From the NCBI GenBank assembly GCA_012728155.1, contig JAAYFR010000133.1, forward strand, positions 1 to 7,474: a DNA stretch of 7,474 nt, in the 5' to 3' direction. The notes under the pieces were generated by a model. It was not told the DNA's origin and searched no databases. It worked only from the letters and a program-made list of their open reading frames with translations. The DNA comes from Bacteroidales bacterium (lineage in GTDB: Bacteria; Bacteroidota; Bacteroidia; Bacteroidales; Dysgonomonadaceae). The translations under genes were made by a program, and so were the position numbers. Shown here one piece after another: positions 1 through 6,320 of the stretch. Within the stretch, counting starts at the first letter, position 1. Each line of letters opens with the position of its first letter.

Positions 1-529
1 ACAACCACATGCTCTTATATTGGCTCACCATTGCCTGTTCCTGCATGTCTGGAGTTGGAGCGTTGACGACATTGATAAATTCCACCAAAGCATTCCGATC
101 GAACATCCCGGTTTGTGGATCAACGAAAAACGGAAGTTGTTGCAATACCGGTGAGATCGATTGCCCGTGCACCAGGTCATTCAACTCCTCTTTGGTTACC
201 GTAAGCCCCAATTTTTCTGCCTGATTACTGAATAAGCGATCCCTCACCATCTGTTGATACACAACCTCACGTATCTGCGATGTTATATTTTCATCGAGGG
301 AAGATTGACCGCTTACCATTTTTTGGAAGTCTTCGAACTGTCCAATTTTATCGGCATATTGCTGAGTGGAAATTACCTCACGATTCACTACGAACGCCTT
401 ATCTTTTGCTTTCCCAAATAATGTTGTTCCGGAAGTGAATAAATCTCCCAACACAAAGGCAAGCAGCGCCAAACCAATTACAATGACAAGAAGCGTACCT
501 TTATCCCTAATCTTCTGTAAAGTAGCCAT
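1..529 (-). CDS. ppiD: PpiD/SurA-type peptidyl-prolyl isomerase, N-terminal 176 residues (3' end outside window)
   Basis: This is the start of an inner-membrane-anchored periplasmic folding factor. The frame is open from the ATG at 529 to the window edge, so the C-terminal rotamase (PpiC/parvulin) domains expected for the family lie outside and are not seen. The N-terminus has a short basic segment (MATLQKIRDK) and then one membrane helix at about residues 11-31, with no cleavage site, as in PpiD. Residues 45-110 match the SurA/PpiD N-terminal chaperone domain: a 'FVVNREVIS' strand, then amphipathic helices, then 'AEKLGLTVTKEEL' at 105-116. Residues 132-150 (FFVDPQTGMFDRNALVEF) are also typical of Bacteroidota PpiD-like proteins. 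Full-length members are usually about 700 residues with more than one PpiC domain. In the family the role is to assist folding of outer-membrane and periplasmic proteins, which fits the barrel and LptC genes upstream. A 147-bp gap containing a -7-like element separates it from the CNNM gene. Confidence 0.9.
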   Translation of the reverse strand, partial: MATLQKIRDKGTLLVIVIGLALLAFVLGDLFTSGTTLFGKAKDKAFVVNREVISTQQYADKIGQFEDFQKMVSGQSSLDENITSQIREVVYQQMVRDRLFSNQAEKLGLTVTKEELNDLVHGQSISPVLQQLPFFVDPQTGMFDRNALVEFINVVNAPTPDMQEQAMVSQYKSMWL

Positions 530-597
530 TTAACTATCTTTTTATTATACTTAGAACCTAATAAATTATTATATTTCAAATAAGGGCACGAAGTTAG

Positions 598-605
598 CAA
601 AAATA
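598..605 (-). promoter_or_regulatory. Candidate Bacteroidetes -7 element for ppiD
   Basis: Read on the minus strand this is TATTTTTG, a full match to the Bacteroidetes -7 consensus TAnnTTTG. It lies 68 bases before the ppiD ATG, in the 147-bp gap after the CNNM stop codon. The region 19-21 bases upstream is A/T-rich but has no clear TTTG -33 box, so this is a half-supported promoter. It suggests that ppiD can be transcribed apart from the genes before it. Confidence 0.4.
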
Positions 606-676
606 ACGCATACAGAGTCATTTTTTTAAGAAAAAGTGCAGATTTCAGTGTTCAACGGGTCAGAAGATACTCTTTA

Positions 677-1948
677 TTACCGTTTTGGTTCGGAAATTAG
701 TCTCACCACTTCTATTTTTCGTGCCGTTACTTTTAATATTTTAAAGGTGTATTTGCCGATGACAACGGTCTCATAAGTTTTTGGAAATCGTTGCATATGA
801 AACAACAGATAACCTGCCATAGTAGAATATTCATCCGACTCTGGAATATCCAAATGATATTGTTCGTTGAGGTGGTCTATCTCTACACGTCCCGACATCA
901 CAAACTCATTTTCTCCCTCTTCCTTCACAAATTTCGACTCCACATCATACTCATCCTCGATATCTCCGAATATCTCTTCTACAAGATCCTCCATCGTAAC
1001 AATTCCGGATGTACTCCCAAATTCGTCCACAACCACCGCGATGCTTTTACGATGCTGCATCAAGTCGCTCATCAAGCGGTTGGCTTGCATACTTTCCGGC
1101 ACAAAAGAGATGGAAGCTAAATTATGGGTCCACTCCTGTGGATTATTAAAAATCTCCCACATATGTATGTAACCCACTATATTATCGAGATTCTCTTCAA
1201 AGACCAAAATCCTGGAGAGGCCGGATTCAATGAATAGCTCTTTCAATCTGTTGAGTTCGGTATCAAGACTTACCGCGACAATATCGGCTCGAGGCACCAT
1301 GCAGTCCCGCACTTTTTTAGAGGAAAAATCGAGCGCATTACGAAATATTTTAACCTCTGAATCAACCTCAATTTCATGCGAGATATCAGCTACTCTATTA
1401 TCCATTACATCTATGAAATCGGCCCTATAGCACATATCTTCTTGCACCACTTCAGAGAGTTTAATACCTGAAATATTCAGCATAAACTTCGACAGCCCCT
1501 CAAACAATGCTGCTATGGGATAAAAGAGAATAAAGAGTAAAAAAGCAGGGAAAAGAAACAATTTCATCCAAAAATCAGGATTTCTTCCTAACAGGATTCG
1601 TGGTAAAAATTCATTCGTCAGTAAAAGAAAAAAGGAGGAAATCGCAATAATCAGTAATAATCTTATCAAATCGTTATATAGCGATCCATTCAAATATTGA
1701 TATGCGATCGAGGTGGTAAAATAGACGGTTAAGAGGATCAGGATAGTTCGTCCTACCATCATGGAAGCCTGGAATCGATGGAAGTGTCGATAGAGAGTCT
1801 CCAACAAATTGCTGTAAGCAGGTGTAGAAGCATCGCTAACTACATATTCCAGCTTATTTGAAGTAATAAAAGCCAACTCTATCCCTGAAAAAAGGAGGGA
1901 GAGAAACAGGGAGCCAAGCCACCATCCTATTTCTACTTGAAAACACAT
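677..1948 (-). CDS. CNNM (DUF21)/CBS-pair/CorC_HlyC membrane protein ('hemolysin family')
   Basis: This is a complete 423-residue inner-membrane protein of the CorC/CNNM family. Members are linked to Mg2+ or Co2+ export and ion homeostasis; the name 'hemolysin' is historical. An N-terminal CNNM (DUF21) domain spans about residues 5-165 with four hydrophobic stretches near 8-28, 65-85, 95-115 and 128-150, and holds 'FSGIELAFITSNKLE' at 20-34, the family's polar first-helix motif. A CBS pair covers about 213-330: 'VRDCMVPRADIVAV' at 213-226 and 'VVVDEFGSTSGIVTMEDLVE' at 305-324, followed by 'EEIFGDIEDEYD'. A CorC_HlyC domain fills about 345-420. The start is the ATG at 1948; upstream in frame I see no better one, and no Shine-Dalgarno is evident. 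It follows lptC by 62 bp. The paralogue GldE has the same architecture, so the label gldE is possible but the LPS context argues for a separate subfamily. The metal specificity is not established. Confidence 0.9.
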   Translation of the reverse strand: MCFQVEIGWWLGSLFLSLLFSGIELAFITSNKLEYVVSDASTPAYSNLLETLYRHFHRFQASMMVGRTILILLTVYFTTSIAYQYLNGSLYNDLIRLLLIIAISSFFLLLTNEFLPRILLGRNPDFWMKLFLFPAFLLFILFYPIAALFEGLSKFMLNISGIKLSEVVQEDMCYRADFIDVMDNRVADISHEIEVDSEVKIFRNALDFSSKKVRDCMVPRADIVAVSLDTELNRLKELFIESGLSRILVFEENLDNIVGYIHMWEIFNNPQEWTHNLASISFVPESMQANRLMSDLMQHRKSIAVVVDEFGSTSGIVTMEDLVEEIFGDIEDEYDVESKFVKEEGENEFVMSGRVEIDHLNEQYHLDIPESDEYSTMAGYLLFHMQRFPKTYETVVIGKYTFKILKVTARKIEVVRLISEPKR

Positions 1949-2010
1949 GGTTCAGTTATGAGTAATGGGTTGTAAAATCGGCACAGTCAAATGATGAAAT
2001 CTTAAAAAAA

Positions 2011-2670
2011 TCAATCTACCCCCTCAGAGTCCGGAATCGACATCTCCGTCATCTCTTCATCCCATGCGTCAGATTGCAAAGAATCGGGGGGTATGGTCTC
2101 AGAGAAAGGAAGTTTTCCATCATGCGGCCGGAAAATACGGTAATCGGTCATCGTCTGATTCGATTCAAACCCATATCCTTTGAGTTCTGTAAGACCGCCC
2201 TTAATCTCAATATATGCCTCTGAAAAAACTTTCTCATTTTTTCCGTCCCAAAAGAGTTCCTCACTGTCGAACTGCTCTCCCTGTCTATTTTCCACATGGA
2301 CATTCCTTTTCAATTTCCACAGATCTTTCACATTGTAATACCACGCTGTATCGGCCTCCACCGTAGCCTCAATCTCAAAATCGGGTGTAAATTGTTCAAA
2401 ATAGATTCCTTCCGGAAAATACCAATAGGGTTCCTCTGCCTTATCGAAAACCTTCCATAAATCGGTCACTATCCTGTAACGGGTAATCCCGGAATCGGAG
2501 ATAAGCTGAGAAGTAGTTCTGGTGATCAAAGTCGGCACCGAATCGGGATCGTATGTAAAAGCAACCAGATTATCATTCTTATCCTTACATGAATAAAGCG
2601 ACATAACAACCACTAAGAGAGTGATTGTTATGCAGCATATATATTTTATGTAACGACAGGTTCGACTCAT
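2011..2670 (-). CDS. lptC: LPS export factor LptC, probable lipoprotein form
   Basis: This is a 219-residue LptC-like protein, the bridge that takes LPS from the inner-membrane LptBFG transporter and passes it to periplasmic LptA. A hydrophobic N-terminal segment at about 11-27 ends in LYSC, so Cys28 is a plausible lipidation site, although Tyr at -2 is not ideal. Membrane retention by an uncleaved helix is the alternative. The body carries the features of Bacteroidota LptC: 'YWYFPEGIYFEQF' at 82-94, 'ADTAWYY' at 106-112, then 'LWKLKRNVHVENRQGEQFDS' at 117-136, and 'GYGFESNQTMTDYRIF' at 165-180, which is the most recognisable block. From about 181 a Pro/Asp/Glu/Ser-rich tail follows that lies beyond the beta-jellyroll core; E. 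coli LptC is about 190 residues. It starts 27 bp after the TPR gene and precedes the CNNM gene, so co-transcription is likely. Confidence 0.88.
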   Translation of the reverse strand: MSRTCRYIKYICCITITLLVVVMSLYSCKDKNDNLVAFTYDPDSVPTLITRTTSQLISDSGITRYRIVTDLWKVFDKAEEPYWYFPEGIYFEQFTPDFEIEATVEADTAWYYNVKDLWKLKRNVHVENRQGEQFDSEELFWDGKNEKVFSEAYIEIKGGLTELKGYGFESNQTMTDYRIFRPHDGKLPFSETIPPDSLQSDAWDEEMTEMSIPDSEGVD

Positions 2671-2697
2671 TTATCGAATTCAACGGATAGCTTTGAA

Positions 2698-4062
2698 TTA
2701 TTTTAAACGGACAGTAGTTGTTTCACCGATCCAACCGGGAATGGTTACCGATTCACCTGCTTTGATTCCCATCATAAAGGCGGTCTCTGTATCCATGAAC
2801 GCGGCAGAATAACGGTTAATAAGATTATTCGCCTTGCTTGCCACGCTAGGATCCACCGATCTCGCTTTCTGTAGTTTATCGACAGCGGCCAGGTAAACCA
2901 ATCCCGCTTTTTCCGGTTCGGAGAAGATATTGGCTGCCGAACTGGCATAGAGCTGAGCGATCAGGATATATGCTTCTCCGTTGTTTGGGTTAAACTCCAA
3001 TGCGTCGTAAGCGGCTTGTCTTGCCTTTGCAAAATTGCGCTGGTTGGAGAAGATACCGGCCAGTTGCATCATATAATCGGAGGCTTTATTTTTGTCGGTC
3101 TCCATTTTGGCAGCATCGCTATAATACTTCACAGCCGTTTCGTAGTCTTTATCTCTCAGGCTCTTGTTAGCCAGCCCAAGGGCAGCACTTGCCGATGGTT
3201 CAAGTTGATAGAGATATTCAGCTGCTGCAAAGTAGAGCTCGGTATCCGAACAGCCTATCGATCCCAGTGCATTCAGCACTTCATTCAAAAATTCTTTATT
3301 CTCCTTGTTGGGTTCCACCTGATCAGCATAATACTCGGTAAGTGTCTTACAATCACCGGCGCCACTATTGACAAATCCTTTTACTATACCCTCTTTCACC
3401 TGTCCCAGATAATCAGCGCTCGCTTCATCACTGGCAGTATGAGCGTTAGCAATTGCCTGATCTACATACCCAACCAATCTAAAATAATCAGAGATATACC
3501 TCTCTTTTTTTGAGTTATCACTCAGATACTCATTCAAAGAGGCAACCATAAAATAAGAATATGCATCAAGCGGATTCAAATGCTCTTTCATATCTTCTAC
3601 AGCTTCATTCAGCATATTGTAGATAACCGATTGTTCAGCCTTCTCACCCATCAGCTCCATATAATCATATGTCTTATAGGTAAGAACGGTCCCCTTGGCA
3701 TCATCCTGTCCATAATATTTGAGACGTGTGTCATATATCTCCATCACCTTGTCGAGATATTCCTTTTTCTTGGCTGCATCTGTTTCTGCAGCATGGAGTG
3801 CTTTAAAAATACGGGGGCCATAGATATAGATATTCTTGCTTGAGGCGGGGCAATTCTCATAGGTATAAACCCACGGTTTCAATGCGCCCTTATAATCTTC
3901 TGCCTTGGCAGATGTTTGCATAAGACTTAAATTCAGACGGCAGTTCACACTATCCTCTCCATGGCCATAAGGCGCTTTCACAGGATCATACCCCGTTTTC
4001 TGTGCGGAGGCGGCAGCTACTATCACAAAAGCTACCAGACCTGATAATATTAACTTTTTCAT
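2698..4062 (-). CDS. Secreted tetratricopeptide-repeat protein of unknown function
   Basis: This 454-residue protein has a clear Sec signal peptide (MKKLILSGLVAFVIVAAASA, cleavage after Ala20 before QKTG), so it is exported to the periplasm or outer membrane. It has no lipobox. Residues 40-270 are helical and poorly matched to any family I can name. The C-terminal part has TPR-like helix pairs at about 290-320 (LANKSLRDKDYETAVKYYSD), 326-360 (SNQRNFAKARQAAYDALEFN) and 361-397. It ends with 'IPGWIGETTTVRLK', a short conserved-looking tail. TPRs form protein-binding scaffolds, so it could be an adaptor for an outer-membrane or LPS-transport partner, but no enzyme motif is visible. It ends 27 bp before lptC and starts 143 bp after the barrel gene, with a hairpin in that gap. 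No strong promoter is seen directly upstream, so read-through from the barrel gene's promoter is the simplest model. Confidence 0.85.
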   Translation of the reverse strand: MKKLILSGLVAFVIVAAASAQKTGYDPVKAPYGHGEDSVNCRLNLSLMQTSAKAEDYKGALKPWVYTYENCPASSKNIYIYGPRIFKALHAAETDAAKKKEYLDKVMEIYDTRLKYYGQDDAKGTVLTYKTYDYMELMGEKAEQSVIYNMLNEAVEDMKEHLNPLDAYSYFMVASLNEYLSDNSKKERYISDYFRLVGYVDQAIANAHTASDEASADYLGQVKEGIVKGFVNSGAGDCKTLTEYYADQVEPNKENKEFLNEVLNALGSIGCSDTELYFAAAEYLYQLEPSASAALGLANKSLRDKDYETAVKYYSDAAKMETDKNKASDYMMQLAGIFSNQRNFAKARQAAYDALEFNPNNGEAYILIAQLYASSAANIFSEPEKAGLVYLAAVDKLQKARSVDPSVASKANNLINRYSAAFMDTETAFMMGIKAGESVTIPGWIGETTTVRLK

Positions 4063-4123
4063 ACTCTATTGATATTTTAAATTGTTTTTCTCACTTCGTC
4101 GACAATTGTCTATTTTGTGGATT

Positions 4124-4160
4124 GGACAGAGTGTTAAAGAAAAAGTTTAAACAGCTGTCC
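4124..4160. repeat. Imperfect inverted repeat (possible RNA hairpin) between the barrel and TPR genes
   Basis: The arms GGACAG (4124-4129) and CTGTCC (4155-4160) pair perfectly. After small internal mismatches, TGTT and AAA inside the left arm pair with TTT and AACA on the right around a roughly 7-base A/T-rich loop. It lies in the 143-bp gap before the TPR gene. On the minus-strand transcript the 3' arm is followed by AATCC, not a U-run, so it is not a classic intrinsic terminator. It could be an mRNA processing or stability structure, a partial attenuator, or a protein-binding site. Pairing was judged by eye. Confidence 0.5.
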
Positions 4161-4205
4161 GATTTTTGATCTCGTTATCTCTTTTATGCTTTCCCTGCAG
4201 AAACA

Positions 4206-5552
4206 TCAATTAAATTGTCGTTTAAAAAACCAAAACTCATTTATATTCATATTGATTGATATCTTAAACATATCTTGGCGGATCATATGGTCAGTATTGG
4301 GTTGTTGTCTCGTATAACCAAACCCGATATTAACCATCGAAAGATGTCCCGACATATAATCTCTAAACGGAAGTCCTACTCCCACATTGATCCCATATTC
4401 ATTAAAGGTGCCGATATACTTCGCACTCCCATTCACGGGATCGTTTGGATCATTTACACTGAAATTGGTATAGGAATTAGAATAGGAGAGTCCACCCCTA
4501 AGACGGACCCGATGAAAAAAGTTTTGGCTCATCGGATCGATAACATACTCCATACCAGCACTAATACGATACGCGTTGTTAAACCTATTTTCCTGCGAAA
4601 GATGATCCAACTGGGCGGGATAGTCCAGATTTTTCCACAGTTGATATGTGCCATCGAGTCCAATCAGGAGGCGGCTGGTACTATATGTGATACCTACACC
4701 CATTGTTTGAGGCAATTGAAAAGAGAGATTCCTCAATGTATCGGTTTTGAATATCTGGGATGGCGGAAGGGAAGGACTAGTATACGGGTCACTGCCATAA
4801 AGCATCTCAGATGGATTCACGTCGGCAGAGGCATTCAACCGGGGCGAATAGACCACTCCCAAGGTTATTGAACGGGTCTTATCAACAGGATAGGTAGCTT
4901 GCAATCCAAAATCATATTTCAATTCGCGAAAAAGATAAGTGGTCTTTTTTTCTCCCAGCAATCCCGAGCCGGGGATAATTAAACTGCTATGCGAAAAATT
5001 GCCAAACAGATAAGAGAGATTGGCTCCTATGGAGATGTATTTCAATGGTTCCCAAGCAATCCCACCATATATTCTATTTAATCCGCCGCTACCTCTGTAA
5101 TGCTCTTCACTCTGGGTGTTCGATACAGAATGTTTATCTCCAAAATTATACCCCATCTTGGTGTGAGGAAGAAGTCCGATGCTGCCTCCTACATTTTTGA
5201 ACAGGGGAAACTGCATAGCCACATAATCGAGATTCCCATTATAAAAATTTCTCGGGTCATTCTCTTCGTCTTTCATCCGGGCGAGATGAGCTGAAACACC
5301 ATAATCAAAAATAAAAGTAAGTGTATCGAGCTTGGAATAAGAGGCGGGATTAGTCCAATTCACCTGCTGACTCCTTCGCAATCCATAGCTGATCCCTCCC
5401 ATAGCTTCCGACGTACCCGGCACCGGATTCATCAAGAGTCCATACCCATACCGACTATAGGGAGAATTAGAGCCTACCTGTTGTGCGATAATAACTGCGG
5501 TAATCGAGAGAAAAGCGATCAATAAAGAGAAACGTTTTTTCCTAATATTCAT
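4206..5552 (-). CDS. Outer-membrane beta-barrel protein with SPYSRYG motif (FadL/porin-like, function unknown)
   Basis: This is a 448-residue protein when started at the ATG at 5552. The open frame can be extended 7 codons to a TTG at 5573, but the ATG directly precedes a proper signal peptide (MNIRKKRFSLLIAFLSITAV then IIA, cleavage before QQ near residue 23), so I prefer it. The mature N-terminus has 'NSPYSRYGYG' at about 29-38, a motif common in Bacteroidota outer-membrane proteins, followed by 'VNWTNPASYS' near 64-73, which recalls the NPA motif of FadL-type barrels. The rest alternates polar and aromatic or aliphatic residues in about 10-residue strands with Gly-rich turns, and it ends in an aromatic-rich last strand (NINEFWFFKRQF), as expected for a barrel assembled by BAM. 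The substrate is unknown. It leads the envelope cluster, with a promoter candidate about 70 bp upstream. Confidence 0.82.
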   Translation of the reverse strand: MNIRKKRFSLLIAFLSITAVIIAQQVGSNSPYSRYGYGLLMNPVPGTSEAMGGISYGLRRSQQVNWTNPASYSKLDTLTFIFDYGVSAHLARMKDEENDPRNFYNGNLDYVAMQFPLFKNVGGSIGLLPHTKMGYNFGDKHSVSNTQSEEHYRGSGGLNRIYGGIAWEPLKYISIGANLSYLFGNFSHSSLIIPGSGLLGEKKTTYLFRELKYDFGLQATYPVDKTRSITLGVVYSPRLNASADVNPSEMLYGSDPYTSPSLPPSQIFKTDTLRNLSFQLPQTMGVGITYSTSRLLIGLDGTYQLWKNLDYPAQLDHLSQENRFNNAYRISAGMEYVIDPMSQNFFHRVRLRGGLSYSNSYTNFSVNDPNDPVNGSAKYIGTFNEYGINVGVGLPFRDYMSGHLSMVNIGFGYTRQQPNTDHMIRQDMFKISINMNINEFWFFKRQFN

Positions 5553-5621
5553 CTGTTTCAGATATATAATCAACTCTTAGTCGCCTTGCTTCATACGACT
5601 AATCTATTTTTTAAGCGTGTA

Positions 5622-5653
5622 CAAAGATGACATATTTTTACGATGTCTCCAAA
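5622..5653 (-). promoter_or_regulatory. Candidate Bacteroidetes promoter for the envelope cluster
   Basis: On the minus strand a TTTG box (5650-5653) is followed after 20 bases by CATCTTTG (5622-5629). This fits the Bacteroidetes sigma-ABfr pattern TTTG-N19-21-TAnnTTTG with a single mismatch (C for the first T of the -7 box). Transcription would start near 5615 and leave a leader of about 60 bases before the ATG at 5552. The match is by eye and has not been tested. This is the best promoter in the window, and it suggests that the barrel gene and the genes after it form a unit separate from the ribE pair. Confidence 0.55.
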
Positions 5654-5671
5654 AATCGAAACAAACATCGT
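5640..5671. repeat. 7-bp inverted repeat flanking the -33 box
   Basis: ACGATGT (5640-5646) and ACATCGT (5665-5671) are exact inverted copies separated by 18 bases, and the candidate -33 box (5650-5653) sits between them. This position would suit an operator, but a short repeat like this can arise by chance in A/T-rich DNA. The 175-bp gap between the barrel and nitroreductase genes otherwise holds only the promoter candidate. Confidence 0.35.
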
Positions 5672-5748
5672 GTTAAAAAGATGAAAGTTTAATATTTATA
5701 AACGATTTACATTCAATTGTCAGCAGCAAATAATATTTTTATTGCCCC

Positions 5749-6306
5749 TTATTTCATGCTCTTTTTATACCCATTGTATGAAACTACATCCTCGACCACT
5801 TTTCGTTTTTTTATTCTCAACGGCTGGATGCTATACCCTATCGCAATGTCGAGCCACACCCTCTTTGAGTCGGGGATCGACAACAACTCCCGCATCTTTG
5901 GCTCATTGAACCAGCCAAGGATACAAGATCCCAATCCTTCGGCATGTGCGGCCAGCACAATATGTGCCGCAATTATTCCGAGATCCATCTGGGCATAATC
6001 TTTTTGCTTCACCCATCCACCCACACCGGAAGTGAGGTTCACTTTCTCTTCCACCAGCACAATATGCAGCGGCGCCTGTTTGGTGAAATGATTCATGCCG
6101 AGTGCACGCGTTGAGGTTGCATCGGCCACCTTGTTCTTCAACTCCGGTTCATCCACCACAATGAGATGCCATGGCTGAGCATTACACGCTGAAGGAGCCA
6201 ATCGTGCCGCTTCTATAATACGTTCAATTTTCTCCTTCTCCACCGGTCGTTCAGGATTAAAAGCGCGATCACTCTGACGGGTAGATACAAATTCTAAAAA
6301 ATCCAT
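5749..6306 (-). CDS. Nitroreductase-family FMN-dependent oxidoreductase
   Basis: This is a complete 185-residue single-domain nitroreductase-fold protein, the usual length for the small members. FMN-contact motifs are visible: 'RQSDR' at 10-14 (the family's RxSxR phosphate-binding motif), 'PSACNAQPWH' at 38-47 (PSxxNxQPW), 'GLGSCILGWF' at 124-133, and the basic tail 'KKRKVVEDVVSYN' at 166-178. Such enzymes use NAD(P)H to reduce nitro compounds, quinones or other electron-poor substrates, usually as dimers. The substrate here cannot be named. The start is the ATG at 6306. It lies 14 bp after ribE, so the two are very probably co-transcribed, which would pair synthesis of the FMN precursor with an FMN enzyme. 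No transfer signs are evident. Confidence 0.93.
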   Translation of the reverse strand: MDFLEFVSTRQSDRAFNPERPVEKEKIERIIEAARLAPSACNAQPWHLIVVDEPELKNKVADATSTRALGMNHFTKQAPLHIVLVEEKVNLTSGVGGWVKQKDYAQMDLGIIAAHIVLAAHAEGLGSCILGWFNEPKMRELLSIPDSKRVWLDIAIGYSIQPLRIKKRKVVEDVVSYNGYKKSMK

Positions 6307-6320
6307 ATATCCGGGGTATC

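Noticed and set aside
530..676. Intrinsic terminator after the CNNM gene
   Set aside because: The minus strand has a short T-run (CTTTTTCTT) near 620-640, but no stable G/C stem precedes it.
3016..3513. 165-residue open frame on the plus strand
   Set aside because: It lies fully inside the well-supported TPR gene on the other strand, and its translation shows no domain or sensible composition (Cys, His and Ile rich).
4275..4871. 198-residue open frame on the plus strand
   Set aside because: It is antisense to the beta-barrel gene, whose signal peptide and motifs are clear; the plus-strand product has no recognisable feature.
5717..5998. 93-residue open frame on the plus strand running into the nitroreductase
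   Set aside because: It is mostly antisense to the nitroreductase and shows no domain; there is no promoter or start signal for it.
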